Source: Dipetalonema caudispina (lineage: Eukaryota > Nematoda > Chromadorea > Rhabditida > Onchocercidae). From it: 64,000 nt of DNA. Numbering within the stretch: the stretch's first letter is position 1; every line of letters starts with the position of its first letter. This document shows, piece after piece, positions 51,933-64,000 of the stretch. Both the position numbers and the translations under genes were made by a program. The DNA lies in NCBI GenBank assembly GCA_013365325.1, contig JABVXV010000271.1:15001-79000 (forward strand). Direction: 5' to 3'. A model generated the notes under the pieces. It did not search any database. It was not told where the DNA came from and was given only the letters and a program-made list of their open reading frames with translations.

Positions 51933-54900
51933 ATGGGTGGACGTCAATCAGTTCAAACCGATTTACATGTTAGTTTTTATGGATTTCGCATAGATAATTT
52001 CTATATATTAGTTGGAATTTTTAGGTTTTTTTTTTTATCCGGAAATAAATACATTTTAGTTTAGAAGTCGAAATTCCCGATAAAATTCACAGGATGTGAA
52101 GGTAACAGTAGCATAGAAATTGTTGTATTGAAGACGAATCAAATGAAACTGATTCGTTTTCAAATTTTATGTTTCCGGTATGTCCACTTTTTCATATAAA
52201 AGATCTATTTCAATAATCTTCTATGCTGATACCTTTCAAGTTAGCGGTGATATCTTTGGCATCATACCAGTTCTACAGATTTTATATTGAATTGATGTTA
52301 CTTTTGTAACTGTGTGAAGCTTCTCTCACACTAAAATAAGGTCATTGAGGTCCTTAAATTATTGATTAATCTTGACAATATATCTAGGATAAGATTACTT
52401 AGGTCCGAAAAGGCCTCTGAAGACATAATGTTACCTGCCTCCTGTTCCACGTGCTTTCTTGTAAGATTAAATGAAGTGCGTTTTTAAGGAGTGCAGAAAT
52501 CAGTAATGTTGCTATTAAATAAGGGCATCACGTGTGTCAATGTTCAACTGTTGTTGATTTGGCTAGCAACGACAATAATATCTTTTCATCAGGAATCTGA
52601 TGAATCCTATAACATTAATTACTTTTTAGTATTATTTAACTTTTGAAAAATTTTAAGGCAAATTTCACTAGTATTTTAAACACTTGTTCCAACACTATGT
52701 ATAGGATGGAAAATGGCTTATACCCAGAAACTGGTAGAATTCTTGGTTTCTCTTTTAAAGCTCTTTTTGATAACTTTAAAATATTCGACTCAACTGAGTA
52801 TTCGGAAACTGTTCTGGCTGTTTTATTTTTTTCTTTTGGCGAATTAGGATATCTTTCTTGAACGAAGATTCACTGTCCTATAACAGAAACGTCGTCATGG
52901 GGTATTAAAACCAAGGCTTCTGAATAGGGTAGCTTTCGAATAATTTTCTTGCCTTTTTTTTGTCATATTAGGCTTAATTGTTATCTGTACTTCATAACTG
53001 AATTTAATTATATGACGCACGGTTTAGTTGCCATTTCCAGTTTATTAATTTTAAATTAAATGTTGGAATTGAATCGTTTAACCACACGTTTAAATTGCTG
53101 GTTTCCTTGTTTTCCTGTTCTTATTTACATAACAAAGGAAAATCCGTTATCTTATTATTTTTTTAATTTCGCATTCAAAAATTTTAATTTAGCGTCGACC
53201 CCGATCTAATTCAGTGGCCGATACAACAGCAGTGTCAGCTTCAGCTTCAGCTAATCATCGTAATCCGCATCTGATCTCTGGCATTGGTAGTATCAGCAAC
53301 TTTAGGGTACTCCTTGAATTTTTAAATCTTATGTGGAATACGAAATGTGAATTTACAAATGGCACCATGCATGCGTATGTATGTCTGTGTATGTATGTCA
53401 TGATTTTCTCTTTTTCATTTAACCATTCAATGAATAAAAATTTTGTTGGATTTAAGACTAGCAATAGTAAAGGTCAAAACATGTAAGAAAATATACACCC
53501 TAAGCTTCAAAAGAACCGCAAAAGCTAATATTGCATTTTACCGACCAAAAATCATCCATAGAAGATTAAAATCTAAACTTGCTAAAATTATGAATAGGTT
53601 GGGAATAATTAATTGTTTTAACAGTTTTTCGATTAAGATTTTACCCAAATTGTTTAAACGATTGGATAATATAACGTTATTAAATGTAACATATGCAATT
53701 TTTTGTCAATAAATGTGCTTCGTTGAAGTTATCATGTTTCAAAATTTTAAAAAACCTTCAAAATCAATCAGTAGATATTATACATTTCATTATTCTTATA
53801 TCGTCAATATACATCCAGAAAGATCCATTTTTTTGTGCAGAAATTCCTTTCTATATAATAATATCCTAAAAATTTATATTGTTGTTGATCGGTTATTGTG
53901 AATCGTTTCAATCGATATTAAATGTGTGTTTTATGTCCAAAAGTTCTGTTTCGTAACCGAAATTTCATTGTTTTTCATCTAGCATGCATTGTGAAGTGTG
54001 CACTTACATTCTGCTACAGAAACTTAATTTTTTCATGTTAATAATGTATTCATAAGCCAGAGAGACCTTTTTACCATTATGTGAAATGCTGAAATTTGCC
54101 AGAAATATGAGCATTTTATGTTTGAAATTTTAAATGCTGGCAATTTACAGGGACGGGTTGATAATGAAAGTACATCAGATTCCGATGAAGATGCACCAGG
54201 AACAAGTGTTACATTACATTCAGCTTCTTCCGCTGATGCACGACCGATAGGGTTAGTAACGGATTTTCTATTGTCACTTTCTGGGATTTTTTCTTGATAT
54301 GCCACAGAGGTTCAAAATATATTACTTTGTAAATCTTCCATCTGCCGAATTGCTGACCATTCAAGAGCTGAAAACTTGTGAGAAATAAAGAAACCTCATA
54401 ATTGAAAATCTTCTATTTGGAATTAAAGAAACTATTTCTTATTTCCAATCTCTCATAAAATGTTGATAGAAAATTTCAAAAAATTTCAGGTTCTCCGTTT
54501 CACATTTACGAACACATAGAGGCTCACGTGATGTTCCAGCACGTCGGTCGATGCCGGTATTGCAATTTCTGAGTCGTAAGTTCCATCATTTTATCTTCTG
54601 TGCCTATCGTAAAACATGCTGCAGTATTATATTCTGTTATCACCTTTTCGAATGAATTTGAAGTCATATAAAAAAGGACAAGAGAGTAACCGGCATTATA
54701 AGGATGAACTGATGAGAAAATTTCTTCATTTTCCAAGTATAGAAGTTAAAAATATGAATTTGAATTTATTATTTGAAAGGATGAATGGGTATATGCTTTG
54801 ATGCTGTGTATATGAACTATAGTTTGAGAATAATGGCTCATGCGCCCATACTTTCTTTTCTGATAGTTTATTTGCTAAATGCCCTATCCATCGGTGTTAT

Positions 54901-56951
54901 TATAGTAAATGTTTCACTAGAGAATATTGGTCAAATTTAATAAAAATAATTATGAAACAATTTAACAGAATTCTCTTTCTAATTGCAAACGATCATGTTC
55001 CCTCGCTCTTTCTTTGTTCAACTTTCATCATAATTTATTTGTGACTTTTATATTGAACAGTAAGCGACATACGTAAAGATAATATCTTTAATATAAATTG
55101 AAGAAAATATAGTTAATGATAGGTATGTTTTAAGCATGACACAAAAGGGAAAATCACTAGGGTAAAATTTTCGTGTGATCACTAATAAAACTAATGATAA
55201 GAGTAGACGAAGTGAATCGCTGTTGGATTGAAACGATTGGGAGGGAACTTGTGCTTATCACTTCTTATTATGCCGAGAATTAAAAGATGTTAAATGTTAA
55301 ATGTTTCCACCTTTTTAAACATATTCTTGGAGGCTAAAGATTAGCTTTCATTATACGATGTTCCTGTATTGCAAAATGCATACGCAGTATGCATTTATCA
55401 CTTTTGTTCATTTGATGATTTGTTAAAGTAAAGCGTAATGACTAATTGATATTTTGATCGACAATGAAATAAACAATCTTCTAAGCATAAAATAATTTTG
55501 CAAAACTATTCGAAGGAATTACCCTGTATGGTAGTGCACTATTTTTGGAGCAAATAATAAATGTCATAGTTTGGTATTTTGTAAAGAAAAAAAAATTTTA
55601 TTTTTTGTACAGTCGAGAGTTGTATTCTTTTTGGGGATTCAAAAATGTCTTGAAGAATTGATTGATTGACTTAGCTTCTACAGAATTTTTTTTCTCCCTC
55701 CCTCTTTTCTCTCTCTCGCAAGTAGAAAAACAATATTTTCAGATTTCAATTGCATTAGCATGTGCAGTTGAAATGTGGAAAATTTGGAATAAAATGTGCA
55801 GTTGAAGTTTACCATATATTCAGCATAACTGCTGATAGATTTATGTGCTAGGGTAAATGAAGCTCTCGAAATTTGAGGATCGGGTAACTTCGAGATTACA
55901 AAACTTACGAAATATTATACTAGTATGTAATATATTGTTTTTGCAGGTTTGTCGCAAGATATCAAGTGCCCGATTTGTAAGAAAACGGTACCGTCTGATG
56001 AAGCTGAGGTTCATCTAGTTATGTGTCTAACACGTCCTAAAATAACATATAATGGTGTGTACCTATTTACTAATTTAATTTCTTTTAGCAGACAGGCCTA
56101 ATTTGGTGTCATGAGTCTTTTCAAATCCTGCAATTACTCTTTTGTTTTGCGAGTACCGATCTCTCATCGATTAAGTGGGAAGATTTGGTAATTTACCGCT
56201 TTATGCAATGACAGAGATAATTTGTTTTTGAATTGCAGAAGACGAATTAAAAGAGGACAAGGGAGAATGTTCGATATGTCTCGAAGAAATGTCCAGTGGT
56301 GATCGAATCGCTCGTCTCCCTTGCTTATGTATCTATCACAAAAGGTAATATATTCATGTTTTTTATTTGAAGTGAGCCATCCTAGCTAAAAAGATTATTC
56401 GCTAATGGAAAATTGTCAGAGGCGGCAGTGTTGATATCAAGATATCGTGTAGATGATGATATGATATGACGTTATAGAAGCGCTTGATCCTATCATCTTG
56501 CGGAATACTTTTGCTTGGTCTAAAAACAGTCTGTAGTTCATAGCTCTTAAAGTAAAGTAATGAAGTCCTGCAATCGTTTCATTCTATCTGTTGATATTTC
56601 CGCATTCCTATGCTGTTAGCAGCTGCTATTGGCTATGTGCGGATAATATCTTCTCTGTTATCCATCCTCTCTATAGAATCAAAATCACAGAACCAATAAG
56701 AAAATATAATTTAATTGTATAATAATTAGGAGTTCGCTTTTAATTTATCAGAAGATGGCTTCTTGCTTTCGATAATCTTTTGTTTTCATTTGTCATTCAG
56801 CTTAGTTCTATGTTTATATCTGCTTTTTTTTTTTTTTGTCTTTGTGAAAGAATTATAATGATAAAAAGATTTTTGCCATTTTTGTTTCAGCTGTATCGAT
56901 GAATGGTTTACGCGCAAGAACTGTTGTCCTGAGCATCCAGGTTATGATTAA
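51933..56951 (+). CDS. ZNRF1/2-type zinc and RING finger E3 ubiquitin ligase
   Basis: Exons are 51933-51968, 53193-53306, 54151-54251, 54490-54575, 55947-56054, 56239-56344 and 56891-56951. All are GT-AG and give 203 codons plus stop. The N-terminus MGGRQS matches ZNRF and would be N-myristoylated after Met removal, placing the ligase on endosomal or plasma membranes. A Ser-rich linker (RRPRSNSVADTT; ESTSDSDEDAPG) spans residues 13-110. The family zinc finger is at 120-139 (CPICKKTVPSDEAEVHLVMC). The RING is at 159-199 (CSICLEEMSSGDRIARLPCL, then CIYHKSCIDEWF) and ends in the ZNRF-specific CPEHP rather than CPxC. It stops three residues after that, as in human ZNRF1/2. The usual length is ~230-240, so the linker is shorter. 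The family transfers ubiquitin with E2s such as UBE2N. Exon 7 also holds an unused donor-like site (see 58138). Confidence 0.95.
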
Positions 56952-57089
56952 TGCGGAATGTTTTGCTTTTGCATTGTTCGATTCATTACTCATTCATACT
57001 TTTTTCTTTCACATTTACTGCTGAAAAAAATACAATTTTCAAATGGAGAAAATGAAGATTGGTTTGTGGAATAATTTGTGTGTATCAGC

Positions 57090-57150
57090 GTGTGTATGTG
57101 TGTGTGTGTGTGCGTGTGTGTGTGTGTATGTATGTATGTATGTATGTATG
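57090..57150. repeat. (GT)n/(GTAT)n compound microsatellite
   Basis: GT array followed by seven GTAT units, in the presumed 3' UTR or downstream flank of the ZNRF gene. Confidence 0.9.
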
Positions 57151-58137
57151 TGTATATATATTTGTGCATGTCTTTGATGGAAATCCTTTATGTAATTGAA
57201 ATCTCATCTCTCCACAAAATTCTATTTCAAATCTTTTTTAGATGTTTCCGTTATTTTGTTGAATGTTTTATAACTTGAACATAGAATTTACTGAAAAAGA
57301 GGTAGGGTTATGGACTTTTTCCATGTCAGTGCAGAAAATGAAATTTGTAATTGGTATTGAATTTGATATGACCCGTCTAGACGTATAGCTTTTTAATATG
57401 TATGTGGGTGTGTATGTATGGATGTGCGTTTAAAACACAATAGCGTTAGTTTCTTTGTCGAAGAATCTAGGCAGGGGAAATCTAGAAATTTCTTTCTGAG
57501 CTATTGCCGAATAAAATCGTTAAATTTAAGTTTTCTAGTGGTTTGTTCATAACTTGGTAAATTTTTCACTCAAGTTGTGCTCTCGGAACTGTGGAGATGA
57601 ATTAGAATTGATTGATTGCTACTTTATTATATAGTCATTTAATCCATCTGAAGATCTGAAGTGAATGATAGAGTTGGCATTGAAGTAAGAAGTGTTGTTT
57701 TAAGAACGATTAAAAAATACAGTCAGATAAGTGCACATGGGTTAAACTAGTAAGCAGATTTATTTCAAAAAGTCAGCAAATTGTTGAGAGATAAATTACT
57801 TAACCAAAATGATTTTTGTTTGATGAATTACTAATTGTGTTTTGTATTAAAAGAACCGTCTGCTTGGGCTCAAATTTCATATCCAGTATACCTTTTTCTT
57901 GCTTGTACCATTCACCTTTTTTTTTTTTTGTTCATTCACTGGTATCCTTCATATTTGTGAAAAAAAAGAAAAAAAAAAATTGTACTTACATCCTTGACTG
58001 TTTCTTCCGTACTTTATAACTTTGAACAAGATTTTTTTCAATACATGCATACCTACTTTAATCTTTACATGTATACATGAGCTCATAGGAGAGATTGTCA
58101 ACATTTCTTCTCTTGTTTTTTTTTTTTTTTTTTACAG

Positions 58138-58406
58138 GTTTTAGCTTTAATTTCAGAGATACATCTTCAACATTTGCTCAGTTCAAGGATTTTGCTTTTT
58201 ACTTTCAAGAATTTTTCATGAAAATTGATTCTACTTCTGTTACTGTTGTATTAAGCAAAAATTGGCTCCCAATTGTTCGTCGTTTTTATTCTGTAAATGA
58301 ACACATTTATGACTTTTTTTTTTTTCTTTTTTTTTTTTTAATCATCGAGCCATTTTCTTTCTTGCATACAGAAAATGCTCTTCTTTTCAGTATTAGATAT
58401 AAGTAA
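58138..58406 (+). CDS. Possible alternative 3' exon of the ZNRF gene
   Basis: A long T-run and TTTACAG acceptor precede an open frame (FSFNFRDTSSTFAQFKDF; FMKIDSTSVTVVLSKNW; LPIVRRFYS). It then runs through poly-T into Phe-rich codons and stops at 58406, unless spliced at GTAAAT after 58290. It needs one incoming base. Exon 7 of ZNRF contains CCAG|GTTATG, which would leave exactly one base and give CPEHP-GFSFNF. All ZNRF proteins end just after CPEHP, so the normal product stops at 56951; this would be an isoform-specific tail or a chance frame. Confidence 0.25.
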
Positions 58407-59287
58407 AGCAGCTATGAAAGCTTTCTTTTATTGTTGTTGTAATTTGTCAAGTTAACAAGAACTATAATCGGAAATTTTCGTTTCATTAATGAAACGAAAA
58501 CTATATCGAATTAAAAATGAAAATAGTAAAAACAATTTGAAAAGAATGAGAAGTTGCAGAACAAAAATGCTCGACAAATCTAATAATAACAATAATTTCT
58601 CAAAGAATTAACTAATTTCCGTTTGATTATCAATACTGTTCGATCCTTTCAGTGTAGCTCGGATAGATATATCATCCATTAGTGATTCATATACATTAAC
58701 TCTTATTCACGACAGTTGCTGCGAGCATTTCAGCATCGAAAGCAAATTAGACGCTAATCCATTAAAGAAACATTTCAATAAATATTCAATAAGTACTTGC
58801 ACTATATAGTAGTACAATGCATACCGATTCTTTTTAATGATTTAAACAAATGGAATGCAGAAGAAAAATGCGTTTGCATCTTGGAGGAATCTCTTTTGAA
58901 CAGAATTGAAACTGCTCCTTCTCGAAGCAAATAAAATTGTCAATCTCTAATTCATTGGAATTTCCTGTTCAAGTTCTAACAGATGCCGTATTATCAAAAT
59001 GAAAAGAAAAAAATTTTCGAGCTAGTATCAACTATAGTATCATTTCTTGTTCGACATGCATGAGTGAAACCTTATTTTTACCTTTTTTTTCGCTTATATA
59101 TGTACTACTACTACTATTGTCATCGTTGCAACAAATTATAATTTCAGCGTGCTACTTCTTTTATCATCTTCGGGAACAGTGAGTGATTTGCATAAAAGCT
59201 ATGCATAGTTTTATTGACAACATATATTCTGTATTGTAAATTATATTTCCTTAATTACTGTTGCAAATTATGTCCGTAGGGTTGACT
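58407..59287. other. Intergenic space between convergent genes
   Basis: Moderate AT-rich sequence between ZNRF (+) and RRP7 (-). It should hold both 3' UTRs. No gene or clear polyadenylation pair was identified. Confidence 0.5.
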
Positions 59288-62258
59288 TCACGTAGGACGA
59301 AATTTCCTTGCCGCTTTTGCAATTGCCAGCTTTTTCTTGTCTTCGGCAAATTTCCGTCTCAGCTCTTCAAGCTCTAAAAGAAGAAGGGAGAATTAATTGT
59401 TTGATTTTCCGAAATGACAATGTTATTTCTGACGCCAGTTTCTTTAGTTCTGAAGAATAATTTAGCTTAAAAATTAATATTCATCCTAGTTTTCAAACTC
59501 TTCGTCTTTCCTCTGCAGCTTTTAGTTTTAGAAAAATGGGATGGAACAACGGAAACATTGCTTTATCTTCCGTTCAGAAAAGCAAAAGTTATACGAAAAA
59601 GAGGAAGAACTTACGTTTCAATTTTGACTGCTTCAATTGGAATGAATAGAAAGCAATGCTTTCTTCCTGAAATTCGAATGTATTCATCTTAATTAACAAA
59701 GGAAAATCAGGATTATTCGGAAAATTTTTTCCTGCTTGTCAGTTCATAACAACAAATAGGACGATCAATAAACTGGTATTCTAAGAAAACTACCAATTTT
59801 ATTTGACAAAACATGAAACGAACCACGTGCTTTTTCTTCTTTGACAATTTTAACAAATCTTCCTTGTTCTTCACAACAATAGCGCGCGGTACAGGTTTAT
59901 AATCTGAAAGTTATTTTAACAAGTTTAATAAGCTATTGAAATTGAATTTCAAACCCAGTATTAATTGCTTATTAAACTTATTGAATAACCGAATCTCGAT
60001 CAAATAAAAATTTTCTTTCAACAAAAAATGACAACTAGTGACATACGCGACTTCGTAACAGTTATCCATCCATCCTCATCCGGAACATTTGCCATCCTCT
60101 TCGTCTTTTGTTTTTCCTGAAATAACACAAATAGACGGATATTCGTTAACATATCACTTACAATAATAACAGAAAAAGAAAACTAATTATATCAGAGAAC
60201 AACTTCTCTATGTAAATGTTCAATTTCGTGTAAAGATAGATGTCATACTTCCAGGATCTTAGCATCGTGCTTTTTCATATACGAATCCACACTTTCCTGT
60301 AATTGTGCCACAGTTTTGAAGGATTTGCGATATTCATCACACGACTCTACAAACAAACAATGACTTAATTAATTAATCATTTATTTTTCATTTAGATTTA
60401 TTCCATTCCAGCCTTTTTCTTTTTCTAAAAGCAACAAGTTTTTTCACTCTGGTTCTCTCAGCTCAGTGCTCTACTTGTTCCCCTGAATACTAGGAAGTCC
60501 TTATAATATCCTCTACAAATTATGAAACAACAAAATGAAATATGAAGTGAAGTTTATGATATTACTTTGAAAGGTAATTGTCGACATTAAACAGTAACTT
60601 AAAAACTTTAAAATGGATAAAAGTAAAACAATAAAAAACTTGACAAATAAAAATAAAGTAATATAAAGTTAAGCAAATAAAAGGCTGAAATTACTTGCTG
60701 CTCCATTTTGTGTCAGTTCAACATCAATATTGCTCAAATAAAGGAACGGAATATTCTCACAATTCTGTAATGCCTGCTCAACAGCATGTTCTGTTTTCAA
60801 ACGAGCAGATGCCGTGTAAAAACCCTAAAAAACAGAAAGATAAAATAGACAGAAGGTAAACAGAGAAATATTTATTAAGAAATGAAATTTATTGAAAACT
60901 AATACCTCCGTAATCTTATCACCAGCCGCTGTTCCACGCTGTGCGATTATTTCATCCGGTCTACCAGAACCAAGTTCAGCCAAAATTCGTCCCAGTGTAA
61001 TCTACAATTTCACCTTTTTTTAAAAGATTTTTTTCTACTCTTCATTTTTCCAATTCTATTTTCGGATTAAGAAATTTCTTATTTTATCTCTCGGAAAATT
61101 CTTACACTTACCGGTGTAATATATGGAGGTATATTGGCAACAATTAACGAACACTCATCTGTTGGATCTTTTTTTAAAAATAGATGCCTTTCTGAATTGA
61201 ATTTTTCACTGATTCCATATCGCAATGCTACAAAAGTATAGTACGTTTTTGTAATTAGCATCAACGAATGCTTGGGTGCTAATTCCAATAAAATAGCTGA
61301 AGTAAACCTCTGTAATACATCCAATAATCTTTAAAACAATACGTTCAGATACTTCCTTTTTAAGATATTTTAAACATTCTACTCTTGTTTAAAAATATCA
61401 TTTTTATAGAGTTACTTTCTTTTTCTATTATTGATGTGGAAAAAAAGCAAAGAAAGGAGAAGAGGAAAGAAAAAAAAAGAAAGTAAAATTAAATTACAAA
61501 AACATAATAGGAGAATTTGTGGTAATTTTATTTATAATAATGATTGCAGGAATAAATAGGAGCATGTTAAAAAGGATTTTCAAAAGTTACCAAACGATAA
61601 TATAACGCTTATTACTACTTTAGATCTAATCATAGCAAAAGGCTTCTCGAAACATTTGCTATGAGATTTGTAGTTTAAAGGAATTCGACATAGTCCAAAA
61701 TTAATTTTAATTATTTGCATATTACCGTAATTTGATTAAATTGGTAACAATCATACTTCTTTCCTTATTTACTTCACTTTACTTTTATCTTTTCCTTCCA
61801 TTTTTAATAAAGGGTAAATGTAAGGTCATACTTAATTTTGCTATAAAATTTTGCTCGATGATTAAACATTCATCTTTATCTAATTTAATCACCCTTCACT
61901 ATGAAATTTTTGGATAATATTAATTTATCCAGTGTCAAAGAAAAATTGCTCAAATGTCATATCTTTAACCATAACTTTTGATTTATTCCAAAAATATATC
62001 AATTTATGCAAAAGTATAACTTGTAACCGTAAAATAAACCAACTAACTTTGTAAAGCATTATAATCAATGATGGATGAAATTTGCATGTTATCATTTGCA
62101 TTGGAACTCGTTGATGGAACTGTATTCTTCCTCTTTGTTGATGATACCTTTCCAATGATTTCCATTTTCCGAATTTTCTTCCCATTAGTCACCTTTCCTT
62201 TTTTCTTCTTTAGTATTTCCGTTTCCGTTTTTACCATAACTGCTTGAAATTTTAACAT
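59288..62258 (-). CDS. Ribosomal RNA-processing protein 7 homologue (RRP7)
   Basis: Exons are 62258-62048, 61296-61112, 61001-60906, 60824-60695, 60346-60249, 60116-60047, 59903-59824, 59666-59615 and 59373-59288. All are GT-AG and total 335 codons plus stop. RRP7 joins the UTP-C module of the nucleolar small-subunit processome for 18S pre-rRNA processing. A Lys-rich N-terminus (ILKKKKGKVTNGKKIRKM) precedes an RRM-like domain with SLIVANIPPYITP (about 119-132), matching human LFVLNVPPYCT. The C-terminal half has SVDSYMKKHD, VPDEDGWITVTK and FYSFQLKQSK, and ends LRRKFAEDKKKLAIAKAARK then FRPT, the family hallmark (FRPY in human). It is longer than human RRP7A (280 aa), mostly at the N-terminus. 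The end of exon 7 could instead be 59827. A second in-frame ATG lies at 62237. Confidence 0.93.
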
Positions 62259-62273
62259 AACTGATTGAAATTT
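62232..62273 (-). repeat. 21-bp tandem duplication spanning the RRP7 start codon
   Basis: Two adjacent 21-base units (62232-62252 and 62253-62273) differ at only two positions. Each contains an ATG, so there are two in-frame starts seven codons apart. The downstream unit also creates TTTCAAGCAG, a possible trans-splice acceptor just before the second ATG. Confidence 0.85.
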
Positions 62274-62883
62274 CTGATATTATTTAAAAAGACTAACAAC
62301 GACACCTGTTGACCTATCACATAGAAATTACTATTAACAGTGATATTAATTTGGGATATGCACATTCACATTTATTATTAGTAATAATAACAATAATTGA
62401 TAACGTACTATTCGCTGTAATCTGTGATAAGAATTGATTGATAATTAACGTAGTATAATCAATAGTCAAAAGGAAAAAATATATATATATATATATAACC
62501 AAAATCAATAAATTATACGAGGAGGAAAATTTGAGGAGAAAAAAAAACTCAAAATACTTTTAAATTACATTTCTATCCATACGTATATGACGTTGAACCT
62601 ATTTGCCTCTCTCTCTCGTCAAATTTCTTGAAGTCTTTTCATGGTAAAAAAAAAAAAAGAAATCAAAAACTATGGGAAAAATCCGAAAAATTTCACATGA
62701 AGAAAAAAAAATACCGTTGAAAATTTGACGTAACACACGTTTTATAAATAAGTAACGCAATAACTATAAATGCTCGGAGAAAGCTCAAAGAAATATTAAT
62801 AAAATGCGGTTCACTTCAATTAATTGTAACATTATTACGTAAGGGTTATCATTAACGATTCAACACGGTTAACTTTTAGCGTT

Positions 62884-63090
62884 GTCACGTAGAAGTTATT
62901 ATATGCGTGTTACGTAAGAGCTATTACATGCATGTTACGTGGGGAATTTATATATGTGTTATATAAGAGTTATTTATATGCGTGTTACGTGGGAGCTATT
63001 ACATGCATGTTACGTGGGGAGTTTATATATGTGTTATGTAAGAGTTATTACATGCGTGTTACGTGGGAGGTGTTACACGCATATTACGTA
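62884..63090 (+). repeat. ~25-bp minisatellite with TTACGT cores
   Basis: Units start at 62884, 62909, 62934, 62958, 62984, 63009, 63033 and 63058, followed by a partial unit. They are 24-26 bases long and begin GT(T/C)ACGT or GTTATRT. Units 1-3 and 4-6 (counted from 62909) form a ~75-bp higher-order period. Full TTACGTAA palindromes occur at 62910-62917 and, just upstream, at 62835-62842; other units read TTACGTGG. Confidence 0.9.
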
Positions 63091-63491
63091 GAATTCGCTA
63101 TAATATAAAAGTATCATTAGGACCATACACGATAAAGAAATAAAAGAAATGATGTAAAGTTAACAGTGTTTGCAATTCGTTACCGTGCCTAATGGGAATT
63201 TTATTAGGCTAAATACGGGCACGTGATACATTTGATCGTATGTTTTTGTTGATCATTTGGAGAGGGATGTTTAGGATATTTTTCAAATTTAATTTTAAAA
63301 TTTGATCGTTAAATGTTTGCTGTAATTCGTAAGCTTAATGGTTTATCTTCGTTATTTATATGTTTTCAAAGTTTTTCTTTTTTTTTTTTCCCCCTTGAAT
63401 TTAATCGTCTTATCCTAACAATAATGTTAGTTTATTTTATAATTAAATTTGAAAAAAGAAAAAAATTGAATTAAAGATCCGGTGGTTTCTC

Positions 63492-63493
63492 AG
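63492..63493 (+). other. Probable trans-splice acceptor of ADSL
   Basis: GGTTTCTCAG ends 12 bases before the ADSL start codon. That spacing is typical of SL trans-splicing in nematodes and too short for a normal promoter leader. Confidence 0.5.
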
Positions 63494-63505
63494 GAGTGAA
63501 TAACG

Positions 63506-63897
63506 ATGATCTCTCATATTAATAGCGAAGATAAATTTGAAACGGTGCTTAAATCACGATATTGTGGCAAGAGCCCGTTAATGAATATATTGAGCGAGAG
63601 AAATAAGGTAAGTGTTAGTAATTTGAAAATTTCATTGATTTGAGTAAATTATTTTTTTCTTGTTTTATAATTATCAATGTCATACGGTTAAATTATATTT
63701 AATCAATTTGAAATTCATTTTCTTCAATGATTAATTTGAAAGGACACTCATTTATTCTCAGCAATTCTCCTGTTTAGAATATCGTTACTGAAAATATGAT
63801 TTCAATTAATGAATTCCTAATTTATTTTAAGGTACTTATATGGCGACAGATGTGGATTTGGCTTGCAGAAGCGGAGATGCAGCTCGGTTTAAAACAG
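63506..63897 (+). CDS. adsl-1: Adenylosuccinate lyase, 5' end (partial, runs off the window)
   Basis: Exon 1 is 63506-63607 (34 codons) and exon 2 is 63832-63897 (22 codons); both are in phase 0 and flanked by GT-AG. The enzyme removes fumarate from SAICAR and from adenylosuccinate in purine synthesis and works as a cytosolic tetramer. The start reads [20 protein letters not shown] and continues [14 protein letters not shown]; exon 2 reads [20 protein letters not shown] then KQ. These match the SRY...LS(D/E) and (W)RQLW(I/L)WLAEAE signatures at the N-terminus of animal ADSL, and the nematode form SEDKFE. The catalytic His/Ser residues and the fumarate-lyase signature lie in later exons outside the window; the last ~100 bases are intron 2. 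Confidence 0.93.
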
Positions 63898-64000
63898 GTG
63901 CACTTGTTTTTTTCCTTTTGATATATGTTCATTGATTGCTTACCAGGTAAATAAGTAAGTATGGTTATTGATCAAGTAAGATATGGATATCAACTGTTTA

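Larger units (their letters stand above)
62259..63505. promoter_or_regulatory. Shared divergent promoter region of RRP7 and ADSL
   Basis: About 1.25 kb separates the two divergent start codons. It contains an (AT)n tract at about 62479-62497 and the minisatellite at 62884-63090. No TATA box with clear position was identified. Confidence 0.5.

Noticed and set aside
52643..52861. 72-aa + strand frame in ZNRF intron 1
   Set aside because: It lies between two well-supported exons, has no fitting splice phase and resembles no known family.
57078..57278. Cys/Val-rich 66-aa frame
   Set aside because: It is the translation of the GT/GTAT microsatellite.
1..64000. tRNA, rRNA, SL RNA genes and CRISPR arrays
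   Set aside because: None was recognised on either strand: no cloverleaf-like T-loop words, no SL1-like leader and no spacer-repeat array.

Overview
The window is very AT-rich eukaryotic DNA (roughly three quarters A+T by eye), full of homopolymer A/T runs and microsatellites. Small exons with GT-AG introns are scattered through it. The gene content points to a nematode: a DRAG-1/RGM co-receptor, a ZNRF-type RING ligase, an RRP7 rRNA-processing factor and the start of adenylosuccinate lyase, whose N-terminus reads like nematode ADSL-1. Short acceptor-to-ATG distances suggest SL trans-splicing. The low GC content and large low-complexity introns and intergenic spaces would suit a spirurid/filarial-type parasite, but that is inference.

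Layout. 113-202 (+) looks like the last exon of a gene that starts left of the window, and it carries an FLRFGR amidated-peptide signature. 1809-5300 (-) is a five-exon gene of 232 codons that I do not recognise. A ~600-bp inverted repeat (3369-3979 and 9326-9914) brackets its first two exons and ~5.3 kb of DNA that also holds a cryptic + strand gene candidate (acidic exon plus transmembrane exon). 12073-16934 (-) is a complete seven-exon RGM/DRAG-1 gene in which every exon phase closes. 16935-51932 is a ~35-kb stretch with no confident gene, holding microsatellites, palindromes and a few GC-rich islets that could be isolated exons. 51933-56951 (+) is a complete seven-exon ZNRF1/2 homologue. 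59288-62258 (-) is a complete nine-exon RRP7 gene. 63506 onward (+) is the 5' end of adenylosuccinate lyase, cut by the window edge.

Relations. ZNRF and RRP7 are convergent. RRP7 and ADSL are divergent and share a 1.25-kb promoter region containing a ~25-bp minisatellite built on TTACGT(AA/GG). The genes have unrelated roles (BMP signalling, ubiquitin ligation, ribosome biogenesis, purine synthesis), and nothing indicates an operon. Exon models were built by eye from splice consensus, reading-frame closure and family resemblance; no search was run.
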